64,000 bases of DNA from Shewanella olleyana (GTDB lineage Bacteria; Pseudomonadota; Gammaproteobacteria; Enterobacterales; Shewanellaceae), in contig NZ_JAKILD010000010.1 of assembly GCF_023283825.1 (NCBI RefSeq), positions 62,001-126,000 on the forward strand, given 5' to 3'. Under the pieces are notes generated by a model, which saw only the letters and a program-made list of their open reading frames with translations, made no database searches and was not told the DNA's origin. Numbering within the stretch: position 1 is the first letter of the stretch; each line of letters opens with the position of its first letter. Positions 55,513 through 64,000 of this stretch are shown piece by piece. Position numbers and translations under genes: made by a program.

Positions 55513-56472
55513 TTATTTAAGATGAATAAGTTGTCTAAATTCAAGTATATAATCTTGGCATAAAGCCGGAGCATTAATACTCGCCATTGTTGCTAGTCGT
55601 TGACACATTTGTGCCACTTTCGAAGACAAACCAATAATGTTACCTATAGCTAAAGCATCTAGCTCTTTACTTTTTAACACATATTGTCTTAAGTACAAAT
55701 ATAAAACATTAAGCGCATCAACAATTTGATGTTCAGAAACCTTAATTAAACTACCGGTCAAATGGCCTGATTTTATACTCAACGCCCAATCCGTACGAAA
55801 CTGTATTAACTGCTGATAATGATTACTGCTGAGGCTTTCGGCTAATTTCAGCGGCCCCCCAATCATACTCAAACACCAAGTGACATCATGGGGCTTTTCA
55901 CCTGGATTAACAGTCGGCAACATCTGGTATGTTTGCAGCCAGTCATACACTTGTCTTCTATCTGGTGTATGAAAAGCCACTTGTTGGCAGCGACTTTTAA
56001 TCGTTGCTAATAATCGAGACGGAACATCTGTCTGTAAAATGATTAAAATATTATTGCCAGGTTCTTCTAATGTTTTTAGTAACGCATTGGCTGATGCTAA
56101 ATTAAACTGCTCACAATTTAAAATAATAGCAACTCGTTGACCACCTTGCTGAGCGGTAACGGTAAGCTTTTGGCATAAATCACGAATTTGATCAACTTTA
56201 ATTTGAGTGCCATCGGCCTTAACCACATGACAATCAGGATGCGTGCCCGCCTTAAATAGCAAACAACTTTTACATTGGCCACAAGCACCCACAGGGGTTA
56301 ACACTGTGCACATTGCCGCTTCAGCCATTTCATTCGCTAAAATTTGACCACCTAAGCCTTGGTCAATACTGACAAGTTGAGCATGAGCACTGTGGCCACT
56401 ATTGCGCTCATTGATAAAGCGCTCAAATGGCGCTTGTAACCAAGGTAATTGATGTAAACCAAATGCTTGCAT
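55513..56472 (-). CDS. holB: DNA polymerase III delta' subunit
   Basis: Clamp-loader subunit. AAA+ fold with a four-cysteine zinc module (CGQCKSC-x10-C in CKSCLLFKAGTHPDC), the SRC motif (TIKSRCQQVAF) and a degenerate Walker A (LGGQILANE instead of GxxxxGKT), as expected for a delta' subunit without ATPase activity. 319 residues. Flanked by tmk upstream and pilZ downstream, as in many gammaproteobacteria. Confidence 0.94.
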   Translation of the reverse strand: MQAFGLHQLPWLQAPFERFINERNSGHSAHAQLVSIDQGLGGQILANEMAEAAMCTVLTPVGACGQCKSCLLFKAGTHPDCHVVKADGTQIKVDQIRDLCQKLTVTAQQGGQRVAIILNCEQFNLASANALLKTLEEPGNNILIILQTDVPSRLLATIKSRCQQVAFHTPDRRQVYDWLQTYQMLPTVNPGEKPHDVTWCLSMIGGPLKLAESLSSNHYQQLIQFRTDWALSIKSGHLTGSLIKVSEHQIVDALNVLYLYLRQYVLKSKELDALAIGNIIGLSSKVAQMCQRLATMASINAPALCQDYILEFRQLIHLK

Positions 56473-56507
56473 TATAAGCTCGCTCTAATCATCTGTATTA
56501 ACATGGC

Positions 56508-57137
56508 TTAGCCTAACCTAGCCGTTAATTCATGAGTAATTTGCGCATGCACTTGCTCAATGGTTTTACTGGCATCTATAACGATAATTGTGTCGTCTTC
56601 TGCTGCAAAAGATAAAAATGTCGCTCTCGCACGCTCAAAAAACGCTATCTTTTGCGTTTCAATTCTATCTAATTCACCACGATTAGCTGCTCGTGTCAGC
56701 CCTATTTGCGGGTCAATATCAAGATACAATGTCAAGTCAGGTTTAAACCCTTTCAAGGTAATATCACTGATTGATTTAACCAAAGGCATTAAGCCTCTGC
56801 CACCACCTTGATAGGCTAATGAAGATAAGTTGTGACGATCGCCCAATACCCAAGTGCCTTTCGCTAAGGCTGGTTTAATCACATTGGCAATCAACTGAGC
56901 TCTAGCCGCATAAAATAATAAGCATTCGGCTTCATCACAAAGCGGGTCCGTTTCATCGGCTACCTTTACTAAATCACGCATTTTTTCAGCGAGGGGCGTA
57001 CCGCCAGGTTCTCGAGTACATACTGGTGCTTGATGAATATGTTGAGTAATGATTGCTTTAACTAATTCAATAGCGCTTGATTTACCTGCGCCTTCTAATC
57101 CTTCAATAACAATAAACTTAGCTTGTTCTTGGGTCAT
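56508..57137 (-). CDS. tmk: Thymidylate kinase
   Basis: Phosphorylates dTMP to dTDP. P-loop [10 protein letters not shown] near the N-terminus, the DRx motif [16 protein letters not shown] (E. coli-type) and the LID region [12 protein letters not shown]. 209 residues. Its ATG overlaps the mltG stop by four bases (ATGA), a tight coupling in the mltG-tmk-holB operon. Confidence 0.96.
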   Translation of the reverse strand: MTQEQAKFIVIEGLEGAGKSSAIELVKAIITQHIHQAPVCTREPGGTPLAEKMRDLVKVADETDPLCDEAECLLFYAARAQLIANVIKPALAKGTWVLGDRHNLSSLAYQGGGRGLMPLVKSISDITLKGFKPDLTLYLDIDPQIGLTRAANRGELDRIETQKIAFFERARATFLSFAAEDDTIIVIDASKTIEQVHAQITHELTARLG

Positions 57138-58144
57138 TTTCTATTTCTCTGGTATTCGTTCACTGCGCGGTTATGTTGCGCTAATGTCTCTGAAAACACA
57201 TGACTGCCATCGTTACGTGAGACAAAATATAAGTAATTTACATCTGCAGGTTGTGCTGCGGCAAAAATAGCCGCTTTACTTGGCGCAGCAATGGGAGTTG
57301 GCGGTAAGCCATTTATTCGATATGTATTAAACGCAGTATGTTCACGTAAATCGCTACGGGTAATATTACCTTGGTATCGGTCACCCATTCCGTAAATAAC
57401 CGTTGGGTCTGTCTGCAAACGCATACCTAACTTCAATCGGTTGTTAAATACAGCCGCCACCCAATCACGCTCAGAAGGTTTACCGGTCTCTTTTTCAATA
57501 ATCGACGCTATGGTGAGTAATTCATAAGGTGTTTTTAACTTAAGATCGGTATCTCGCTCACTCCAAGCGGCTTCTAGTGTTTTTTGCATCATTAGATAGC
57601 TACGATTTAAAATCGATTCAAGAGTGTCATTTGCTTGATATTGATAAGTCTCTGGGAAAAATTTGCCTTCTGGCAAGCCTGATTTATCACCATTTTTAAG
57701 CAACACCCGGTTAAAAACTTCTGCATCAAAAGTTAAATGAGGTAAATCCACTAACGATTCATGCCACTCTTTAATCGTCTTACCTTCAATTAAGGTGACT
57801 GAGAATGTCATTTCGTCGCCACGATTTAACTTGGTCAGCAAACTACCAACGGAGTCACCTGGGCTAATTTGATATAAACCTGTGCGAATATGAGCATATT
57901 CTGGCTTGATTTTAAGTAAGTATTTTAGCTTCCAACTGTCAGTAATGATTTGCTTAGTTTCTAAATCAGCACCCAACTTGGTGACATTCATGCCTTGAGC
58001 TATGGTCAACTCTGTTGGTTCATCAATTGCTAGCATTTGCTCTGGATAAGCAATAATCTGCTGATACCCTAAAAAACCAATGACACAGACTACTGTCGTC
58101 AGAGTCATCAAGGATGTAAGTAAAATTGTGATGGTTTTTTTCAT
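57134..58144 (-). CDS. mltG: Endolytic murein transglycosylase MltG
   Basis: Inner-membrane enzyme that cuts nascent glycan strands and sets peptidoglycan chain length. One N-terminal membrane helix (about 6-27), a LysM-like region, then the YceG catalytic domain with the active-site Glu in [21 protein letters not shown] and [10 protein letters not shown]-terminal [15 protein letters not shown] is family-typical. 336 residues. 20 bp after pabC and overlapping tmk. Confidence 0.95.
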   Translation of the reverse strand: MKKTITILLTSLMTLTTVVCVIGFLGYQQIIAYPEQMLAIDEPTELTIAQGMNVTKLGADLETKQIITDSWKLKYLLKIKPEYAHIRTGLYQISPGDSVGSLLTKLNRGDEMTFSVTLIEGKTIKEWHESLVDLPHLTFDAEVFNRVLLKNGDKSGLPEGKFFPETYQYQANDTLESILNRSYLMMQKTLEAAWSERDTDLKLKTPYELLTIASIIEKETGKPSERDWVAAVFNNRLKLGMRLQTDPTVIYGMGDRYQGNITRSDLREHTAFNTYRINGLPPTPIAAPSKAAIFAAAQPADVNYLYFVSRNDGSHVFSETLAQHNRAVNEYQRNRK

Positions 58145-58163
58145 ATTATTTTAAATAAGGGCT

Positions 58164-59009
58164 CTAGTATAAAAGGTTAAGCTGAGTTAATACGTTATGG
58201 GTCATAGCCCACGGTTTATAATGATGGTTCGAGCTTAAATTTGAATTAATCACACCCAAATTAATACTGTTGATATTCACCATACCTAATAAACTATTAG
58301 TGATAAATACATGTTCAGCATTTTGTAAATCACTCAAGCTTATCGTTTTCGCCATGACCGCAATATTGCTCGTTAATAAGGCATCAATCACTTGTTCACG
58401 CATCACTCCTGATACACCACATTGATTCATCGCAGGCGTTGTGACTTGATTATCTTTAACAATAAATATATTCGCCATAGAAGACTCAACAACATGGTTG
58501 TCAGCATCTAACACTAACCAGTCATCAACGCTTTCAGGTAGTGTTTGTTGTTTTACCAGCACTTGCTCAAGGCGATTAAGGTGTTTCATGCCTGCAAGTA
58601 ATGGCTGTTTGCCTAATAAAACTGGCGAAAGTGTTAAAGATATTCCACAAGCTTGCCAATGGGCATAAGAAGCAGGTAAATCATGCAAAGAGATCACTTC
58701 AGAAATATTTGGTGATTCAGGAGCAGTATAACCTCGCCCACCGACTCCACGGCTAAGCAGTAGTTTAATACAGCCTTGTCCTAGCGTTTGAGCATGAACG
58801 TTTAAACGCTGAGATATTGAGTCAATATCTGCAATGCTAAACCCTAATCTTTGACAGCTTTGTTGCAGCCTTAGTAAATGTTCAGGCAAAAATAATATTT
58901 GACCTTCACAGACACGCATAGTGGCGAATGCCCCATCTCCATAGGCAAGTCCCCTATCGAGAGCTTGAATCGTATTATCAGATTGTCCATTCACAAATAC
59001 CGAAGACAT
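58164..59009 (-). CDS. pabC: Aminodeoxychorismate lyase
   Basis: PLP-dependent enzyme that releases p-aminobenzoate from aminodeoxychorismate for folate synthesis. Fold-type IV signature: LDRGLAYGDGAFATMRV near the start, the catalytic lysine in LLAGMKHLNRLEQVL, and VVESSMANIFIVKD with SGVMREQVIDAL. 281 residues. ATG at 59009 follows AAGGA. First gene of the pabC-mltG-tmk-holB-pilZ-tatD run. Confidence 0.94.
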   Translation of the reverse strand: MSSVFVNGQSDNTIQALDRGLAYGDGAFATMRVCEGQILFLPEHLLRLQQSCQRLGFSIADIDSISQRLNVHAQTLGQGCIKLLLSRGVGGRGYTAPESPNISEVISLHDLPASYAHWQACGISLTLSPVLLGKQPLLAGMKHLNRLEQVLVKQQTLPESVDDWLVLDADNHVVESSMANIFIVKDNQVTTPAMNQCGVSGVMREQVIDALLTSNIAVMAKTISLSDLQNAEHVFITNSLLGMVNINSINLGVINSNLSSNHHYKPWAMTHNVLTQLNLLY

Positions 59010-59181
59010 GACTTCCTTAACTCATGGTTAAATAAACTCGTTTAATAATTTAGGCTGGCTTATTTATTCTTAACTAACTATTTAATTCAATATTCGCAGC
59101 TAATAGCTAACATTGCAAAATAGTGATTAAAGATACTGGCAAGCGTGAATAAAAAAGAATATAGACACTGATGCCAGAGTG

Positions 59182-59222
59182 GCCTCAGTTAAGAATTGAG
59201 GCTCCATAAGAATGGAGCCCTT
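59182..59222. other. Overlapping hairpins after udk (weak terminator)
   Basis: GCCTCA (59182-59187) pairs with TGAGGC (59197-59202); GGCTCCA (59200-59206) pairs with TGGAGCC (59213-59219). The two stems share bases and exclude each other. On the minus strand the outer stem could terminate udk, but no proper T-run follows. Confidence 0.45.
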
Positions 59223-59261
59223 TTCTAGCAAATCTGAGATCACATCCTTGTTATCTTTAGA

Positions 59262-59900
59262 TTATCTCGCTAACAGATGTTGAATTCTTGCTTTAAGAAT
59301 ATCTGTAGCAATGCGGTTTTTACCACCGCGAGGAACGATAATATCAGCGTGCTGTTTTGATGGTTCGATGAACTGTAAAAACATAGGGCGAACAGTGGCT
59401 TTATACTGAGCAATCACTGATTCCATAGTACGACCACGTTCAGCTACATCACGTGTTAAACGACGTAAGAAACAAATATCCAATGGCGTATCCATAAATA
59501 CGCTGGCATCCATTAATTCACGTAGTTTCGGGTCAGTTAGTAGTAAAATCCCTTCTAAAATAATGACCTTTTTAGGTTGCATATCAAGGGTTTTGCTAAC
59601 ACGAGTATGTTCTTTGTAGCTATAACAAGGAATGTTAACCTGTTCACCTTTCTTCAATTGCTTAAGGTGTTCAGCCAATAGCTGATGGTCTAAAGCTTTA
59701 GGGTGATCATAATTGGTTTTAACACGGTCTTCCATTGTCATATGACTTTGGTCACGGTAATAAGCGTCTTCATTAATCACACCGATTTGGTCGGTGCCTA
59801 GGTCGCGCTTGAGCTCTTCAAAAATCGTTTGGGCAATTAAACTTTTGCCTGATGCTGAAGCACCTGCGATACCAATAATGACACATTGCTGAGAATTCAT
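59262..59900 (-). CDS. udk: Uridine kinase
   Basis: Phosphorylates uridine and cytidine in the pyrimidine salvage pathway. P-loop [11 protein letters not shown] at the N-terminus, [13 protein letters not shown], the conserved [13 protein letters not shown] and the [16 protein letters not shown] region. 212 residues. ATG at 59900 has AAGGTTAAG. It follows apbC by 9 bp on the same strand, so they form an operon. Confidence 0.96.
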   Translation of the reverse strand: MNSQQCVIIGIAGASASGKSLIAQTIFEELKRDLGTDQIGVINEDAYYRDQSHMTMEDRVKTNYDHPKALDHQLLAEHLKQLKKGEQVNIPCYSYKEHTRVSKTLDMQPKKVIILEGILLLTDPKLRELMDASVFMDTPLDICFLRRLTRDVAERGRTMESVIAQYKATVRPMFLQFIEPSKQHADIIVPRGGKNRIATDILKARIQHLLAR

Positions 59901-59909
59901 TACTTAACC

Positions 59910-61025
59910 TTACTCGTCGTCTGAAATACTGATTGAAACTGTGTTTTTATTTTGCTGCTTCGCAAGTTGAGCACCTACTTTACGGGCAATCTCACGATAT
60001 ATTGTAGCAACTTCTGAATCAGGTTGACTTGCAACCGCAGGGTTACCTTCATCCATTGATTCACGAATATTAATATTAAGCGGCAATGCACCCAATAAAG
60101 GTACATTATAACGTTCAGCAATTTTACTGCCGCCGTGAGTACCAAAAGGATGTTCTTTATGACCACATTCAGGACACAGGTGAAAACTCATGTTTTCGAT
60201 AATGCCTAAGACTGGGATATCCACCTTTTCGAACATAGTGATACCTTTTTTGGCATCTTCAAGTGCGATATCTTGTGGTGTGGTAACCACGACAGTGCCG
60301 CTTACAGGAAACTTTTGTGACAAGGTTAATTGGATATCACCTGTTCCAGGTGGCAAATCAATCACTAAGTAATCCAATTCTGGCCACTGGGTTTCTGTTA
60401 ATAATTGGTTTAACGCACCTGCTGCCATCGGTCCACGCCAAACTGCCGCTTCACCGTCACCTAGCATAAAACCAATTGACTGAGCAGAAATGCCATGAGC
60501 CGAAGCGGCGGTCATCATTTTGCCATCTGGTGATGTCGGTTTAAAACCTTGTAGGCCAAGCATCATTGGAATTGATGGGCCATAGATATCGGCATCTAAA
60601 ATACCCACTTCAGCGCCCTCAGCTTTTAACGCTAACGCTAGGTTAACGGCTGTGGTTGATTTACCCACACCGCCTTTACCTGAAGCGACTGCAATCACTT
60701 GCTTGATATTCGGAATAGGTTCTACTGAAGCAATAGCTGAAAATACGCGAGGTTGGAAGTCAATTTCACATTCTACTTCGTCGATAGCATCTAAAACGGC
60801 GAGTTTTTTTGTCACATCCATGACGGTATCTCGGTACTGCGTCATACAAGGGTATGGATAAACCAAGCCTAATAACAAACGTTTGCCCTCAATGGCAAGT
60901 TTGTTAACACAACCCGCAGACACTAACCCTTCGGCTAAATACGGATCTTGGAATGCATCTAAAATACTCAATACTGGACCAAGAAGGTCATCACTTAATT
61001 GATAATCTGTATGCGAAGTAGACAA
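59910..61025 (-). CDS. apbC: Iron-sulfur cluster carrier protein ApbC (Mrp)
   Basis: P-loop ATPase that carries and transfers Fe-S clusters. N-terminal DUF59/MIP18-like segment (about 1-90), then deviant Walker A ASGKGGVGKSTTAVNLALAL, LDADIYGPSIPMMLG and the cluster-binding CPECG. 371 residues. Start is probably a TTG at 61025 with GGGAG eight bases upstream; no ATG lies near. Divergent from metG, the conserved mrp/metG pair, with udk downstream. Confidence 0.93.
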   Translation of the reverse strand: MSTSHTDYQLSDDLLGPVLSILDAFQDPYLAEGLVSAGCVNKLAIEGKRLLLGLVYPYPCMTQYRDTVMDVTKKLAVLDAIDEVECEIDFQPRVFSAIASVEPIPNIKQVIAVASGKGGVGKSTTAVNLALALKAEGAEVGILDADIYGPSIPMMLGLQGFKPTSPDGKMMTAASAHGISAQSIGFMLGDGEAAVWRGPMAAGALNQLLTETQWPELDYLVIDLPPGTGDIQLTLSQKFPVSGTVVVTTPQDIALEDAKKGITMFEKVDIPVLGIIENMSFHLCPECGHKEHPFGTHGGSKIAERYNVPLLGALPLNINIRESMDEGNPAVASQPDSEVATIYREIARKVGAQLAKQQNKNTVSISISDDE

Positions 61026-61180
61026 AAGCAGAACTCCCAGCGAAAAATTTGCCCAAGTGTACCAGAATTAGAGAAAAATGAGCGCTAATTTAGCCGTTTT
61101 TGTTGTTGTTTGATGAAATAATCACTTTGATCGGTTAGTATCTTGACCATATATTTAGTGTAATCGATTGTTGAGACAAA

Positions 61181-63223
61181 ATGACAAATTCACAACGTAA
61201 AATCCTGGTGACAAGTGCCCTCCCATATGCCAATGGTCCTATCCATTTAGGTCATATGCTTGAGTATATTCAAACTGATATTTGGTCTCGCTACCAAAAG
61301 CTTCGTGGACATGAATGTCACTATATTTGTGCTGATGATGCCCATGGCACACCAATCATGCTCAAAGCTCAACAAATGGGTATTACTCCTGAAGAAATGA
61401 TTGCACAAGTTCAAAAAGAACATGAACAAGATTTCGCTGATTTTAATATCCAGTTCGATAACTTCCACAGCACGCACAGTGATGAGAACCGGGAACTCTC
61501 GACTCAGATTTATCTAAAACTGAGAGAAGGCGGCTACATCAAAAGTAAAACTATCTCGCAGTTATTTGACCCTGAAAAAGAAATGTTCTTGCCAGATCGC
61601 TTCGTTAAAGGCACTTGCCCAAAATGTAAGAGTGAAGATCAATACGGTGATAACTGTGATAACTGCGGTGCGACATACAGCACAACTGATCTAATCAACC
61701 CATACTCTTCTGTTTCAGGCGCGACACCTGTCATGAAAGACAGTGAGCATTTCTTCTTTGACTTACCTGCATTTGAAACCATGTTAGGCGAATGGCTTTC
61801 ATCAGGTTCTATGCAACCTGAAATCGCTAACAAATTAAGAGAATGGTTTGAACAAGGTTTGCAACAATGGGATATCTCTCGTGATGCACCTTACTTTGGA
61901 TTCGAAATCCCTGATCAGCCAGGCAAATTCTTCTACGTTTGGTTAGATGCGCCTATCGGCTATATGGGCTCATTTAAAAACTTATGTGATCGTAGAGATG
62001 ACATCAACTTTGATGATTTTTGGGCTAAAGATTCAACTGCAGAACTTTATCATTTCATTGGTAAAGATATTGTCAATTTCCACGGTTTATTCTGGCCAGC
62101 TGTACTTGATGGTGCAGGCATTCGTAAACCGACAGCAATTTTTGCCCACGGTTATGTCACAGTCAATGGCGCTAAAATGTCTAAATCAAAAGGGACGTTC
62201 ATTAAAGCACGTACTTATTTAGACAACTTAGATCCTGAATACTTGCGTTACTACTACGCTGCAAAACTGAATAACCGTGTTGATGATTTAGATTTAAATC
62301 TTGAAGACTTTGCTCAACGTGTTAATTCTGATTTAGTCGGTAAATTAGTTAACCTTGCATCACGCACGGCAGGTTTTATTAGTAAGCGTTTTGATGGCAA
62401 GTTAGCAAAAATTAACGATACATCGTTAACCGAAGCCTTCCTTGCTAAACAAGAGACTATTGCAGAGCTATACGAAACTCGTGAGTTTGGTAAAGCGATG
62501 CGTGAAATCATGGCACTTGCTGATTTAGCCAACGCATACGTTGCAGAAGCTGCGCCATGGCAGTTAATTAAACAAGAAGATAAGCAAGAAGAAGCGCATC
62601 AAGTTTGTAGTAATGCACTTAACTTGTTCCGCATTCTAGTAACTTACTTAAAGCCAGTATTGCCAACACTAGCAGCTAACGTTGAAAGCTTCCTTCAAAT
62701 CACGCTAACTTGGGATAATTTAGACCAAGATTTAGCAGGACATGAGATAGCTAAATTCAAAGCGTTAATGCAGCGTATTGAAATGAAGAGTATTGAAGCT
62801 ATTATCGAATCTTCAACTGAAAACCTTCAAGTCACGCAAACTGAAGCGCCGAAAGAAGAAGCTGTTCAAACAGAACTTGAAAAAGAGCCTTTAGCGCCTG
62901 AAATTACGTTTGATGACTTTGCTAAAATCGATTTGCGTATCGCGCTTATTGCTAAAGCAGAACACATCGAAAAAGCCAACAAACTACTAAGGTTAGAACT
63001 TGATTTAGGCGGTGAGACTAAACAAGTATTTGCAGGTATCAAATCAGCTTATGCGCCTGAAGATTTAATCGGCAAGCATACTGTCATGGTAGCCAACCTT
63101 GCACCACGTAAAATGAAATTCGGTGAATCAGAAGGTATGGTATTGGCAGCTGGTCCTGGTGGCAAAGACATCTGGATTTTAGAGCCTCATGCAGGCGCTA
63201 AACCTGGAATGCGAGTGATGTAA
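61181..63223 (+). CDS. metG: Methionyl-tRNA synthetase
   Basis: Charges tRNA-Met. Class I signatures: HLGH at residues 22-25 and KMSKS at about 332-336. A zinc knuckle with two paired cysteines (CPKC, then CDNCG) marks the four-cysteine MetG1 type. The C-terminal 110 residues form the EMAP/Trbp111-like tRNA-binding and dimerisation domain ([18 protein letters not shown] to the end). 680 residues, normal. Terminator directly after. Confidence 0.98.
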   Translation: MTNSQRKILVTSALPYANGPIHLGHMLEYIQTDIWSRYQKLRGHECHYICADDAHGTPIMLKAQQMGITPEEMIAQVQKEHEQDFADFNIQFDNFHSTHSDENRELSTQIYLKLREGGYIKSKTISQLFDPEKEMFLPDRFVKGTCPKCKSEDQYGDNCDNCGATYSTTDLINPYSSVSGATPVMKDSEHFFFDLPAFETMLGEWLSSGSMQPEIANKLREWFEQGLQQWDISRDAPYFGFEIPDQPGKFFYVWLDAPIGYMGSFKNLCDRRDDINFDDFWAKDSTAELYHFIGKDIVNFHGLFWPAVLDGAGIRKPTAIFAHGYVTVNGAKMSKSKGTFIKARTYLDNLDPEYLRYYYAAKLNNRVDDLDLNLEDFAQRVNSDLVGKLVNLASRTAGFISKRFDGKLAKINDTSLTEAFLAKQETIAELYETREFGKAMREIMALADLANAYVAEAAPWQLIKQEDKQEEAHQVCSNALNLFRILVTYLKPVLPTLAANVESFLQITLTWDNLDQDLAGHEIAKFKALMQRIEMKSIEAIIESSTENLQVTQTEAPKEEAVQTELEKEPLAPEITFDDFAKIDLRIALIAKAEHIEKANKLLRLELDLGGETKQVFAGIKSAYAPEDLIGKHTVMVANLAPRKMKFGESEGMVLAAGPGGKDIWILEPHAGAKPGMRVM

Positions 63224-63247
63224 TTAATGTAATCACTCATTGATAAT

Positions 63248-63275
63248 AAAAAAGCCGTCATATGACGGCTTTTTT
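63248..63275. terminator. Bidirectional terminator metG / Kef antiporter
   Basis: Palindrome AAAAAAGCCGTCATATGACGGCTTTTTT, split as a 13-bp stem. Serves both convergent genes. Confidence 0.93.
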
Positions 63276-63293
63276 ATCTTCAATAAATCTGTA

Positions 63294-64000
63294 TTAAGAC
63301 ATCAACTTACTCTTTGAATGCTCGCTTTCGTGGTCATGAGCTTGACCACACTCACCTTTGTCAGGGTCGCAAGGGGTTTCTTGCGCGAACCGTTGGCTTT
63401 TATAGGCTTCAGTGTCTGCTTCAATAGCTTCCTTCAAACGCTCTTCATATTCAATGAATAGATTAATGAAGTCACCGCCAAACTTCTCTCCATCAGAACG
63501 ACCAACCCATTCGTTATACAGCACTTCTGAAGCTTCTTTTTCTACCTTCATATAAGTCTGCTTTTGCCTTTCTACTAACTCTGAAGAGAACCCCATGGCT
63601 TTCATTGACTCAGCGCCGACTTTCAATGCTGACCTAAAGGTTTCAGACTCAACATAATCCGCTCCAGCTTGACGTAATAAATGACCGTGGCCACGGTCAA
63701 AAGCACGACTAATGACTTTTAAATTAGGATATTTATGTTTGAGATGTTTTACCAATTCAACACTACTTTGTGGGTTATCAATCGCGACAACAAATGCCGA
63801 AGCCGTAGCAACTCCGGCCGTTTCAAGTAAGTCAGGTCGAGTGGCATCGCCATAATAAGCTTTAGTATTGATCTTTCGTAAATTATCTACCTGAGTAGCT
63901 TGGTGATCTAACACGACCGTTTTAACACCGTTAGATAGTAATAAACGGTTAACAATCTGACCAAAACGGCCAATTCCCGCAATAATGACAGTGCCTTGAT
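63294..64000 (-). CDS. Kef-type (CPA2) cation/proton antiporter, C-terminal part, cut by window edge
   Basis: C-terminal RCK_N nucleotide-binding domain and tail of a monovalent-cation/proton antiporter-2 protein. From the window edge the frame reads VIIAGIGRFGQIVNRLL, the GxGxxG dinucleotide site, with the beta-strand Asp in VLDHQATQVDNLRK and GDATRPDLLETAGV. The tail is His/Asp-rich (GQAHDHESEHSKSK). The membrane domain and start lie beyond the right edge. Glutathione-gated KefB/KefC are relatives, but the residues that would prove glutathione binding are not all in view. Confidence 0.9.
   Translation of the reverse strand, partial: QGTVIIAGIGRFGQIVNRLLLSNGVKTVVLDHQATQVDNLRKINTKAYYGDATRPDLLETAGVATASAFVVAIDNPQSSVELVKHLKHKYPNLKVISRAFDRGHGHLLRQAGADYVESETFRSALKVGAESMKAMGFSSELVERQKQTYMKVEKEASEVLYNEWVGRSDGEKFGGDFINLFIEYEERLKEAIEADTEAYKSQRFAQETPCDPDKGECGQAHDHESEHSKSKLMS

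Noticed and set aside
1..64000. tRNA, rRNA, CRISPR arrays, prophage or plasmid-origin signals
   Set aside because: None recognised on reading both strands; no cloverleaf, no regularly spaced repeat-spacer units, no integrase or phage structural genes.

Overview
The window is AT-rich gammaproteobacterial chromosome, most likely from a marine Shewanella or a close relative. The evidence is gene order and protein content: dapA-bamC opposite gcvR-bcp; dnaQ/rnhA/yafS/gloB; pyrD-zapC; a 180-kDa-class NAD-glutamate dehydrogenase; msrC-proQ-prc; letA/letB-rsmF; pabC-mltG-tmk-holB-pilZ-tatD; and udk-apbC opposite metG. Most blocks match the Escherichia coli order, with Shewanella-type insertions such as the DUF1302/DUF1329/YCF48/RND cluster, an SpmA-SpmB fusion and a TIGR03503-type protein. 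Both ends cut a gene: an RND efflux permease at the left and a Kef-type cation/proton antiporter at the right.

Layout. 1-2.0 kb: RND multidrug efflux pair. 2.2-5.7 kb: lysine biosynthesis and outer-membrane assembly (dapA-bamC), with gcvR and bcp divergent. 5.8-7.7 kb: a CPA1 antiporter with an RCK-like tail. 8.5-14.8 kb: replication and cell-wall housekeeping (TIGR03503-type protein, dnaQ, rnhA, yafS, gloB, mltD). 14.9-18.3 kb: BsuPI lipoprotein, AsmA protein, an RraA-fold putative aldolase and a small coiled-coil protein. 18.6-24.1 kb: signalling genes (chemoreceptor, diguanylate cyclase, LacI regulator, GNAT). 24.1-25.9 kb: a gene-free stretch that holds a decayed IS982-family transposase interrupted by a 267-bp MITE. 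25.9-32.5 kb: zapC, pyrD and NAD-GDH. 32.8-39.8 kb: the four-gene envelope cluster. 40.1-46.9 kb: DUF2835, pepN, prc, proQ, msrC and yebG with a LexA box. 47.1-54.0 kb: split LetA, a seven-domain LetB, the Spm fusion and rsmF. 54.3-59.0 kb: tatD-pilZ-holB-tmk-mltG-pabC. 59.2-63.9 kb: udk, apbC, metG and the Kef C-terminus.

Working together. Several blocks act on the cell envelope. LetA/LetB is a lipid-transport bridge, BamC belongs to outer-membrane protein assembly, MltD and MltG cut peptidoglycan, and AsmA-family proteins are implicated in lipid transfer. The DUF1302-DUF1329-YCF48-RND cluster has the parts of a trans-envelope conduit (inner-membrane RND pump, periplasmic proteins, outer-membrane barrel) with no function I can assign from sequence. 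It is the best candidate for an undescribed protein system here.

The most unexpected non-coding signal is the rsmF-tatD interval (53955-54340). It has four 13-bp direct repeats, a perfect TATAAT, an RNA segment in which one strand can pair with either of two identical flanking partners, and a clear intrinsic terminator. With no downstream gene on that strand, it looks like a free-standing small RNA. No tRNA, rRNA or CRISPR array was recognised.
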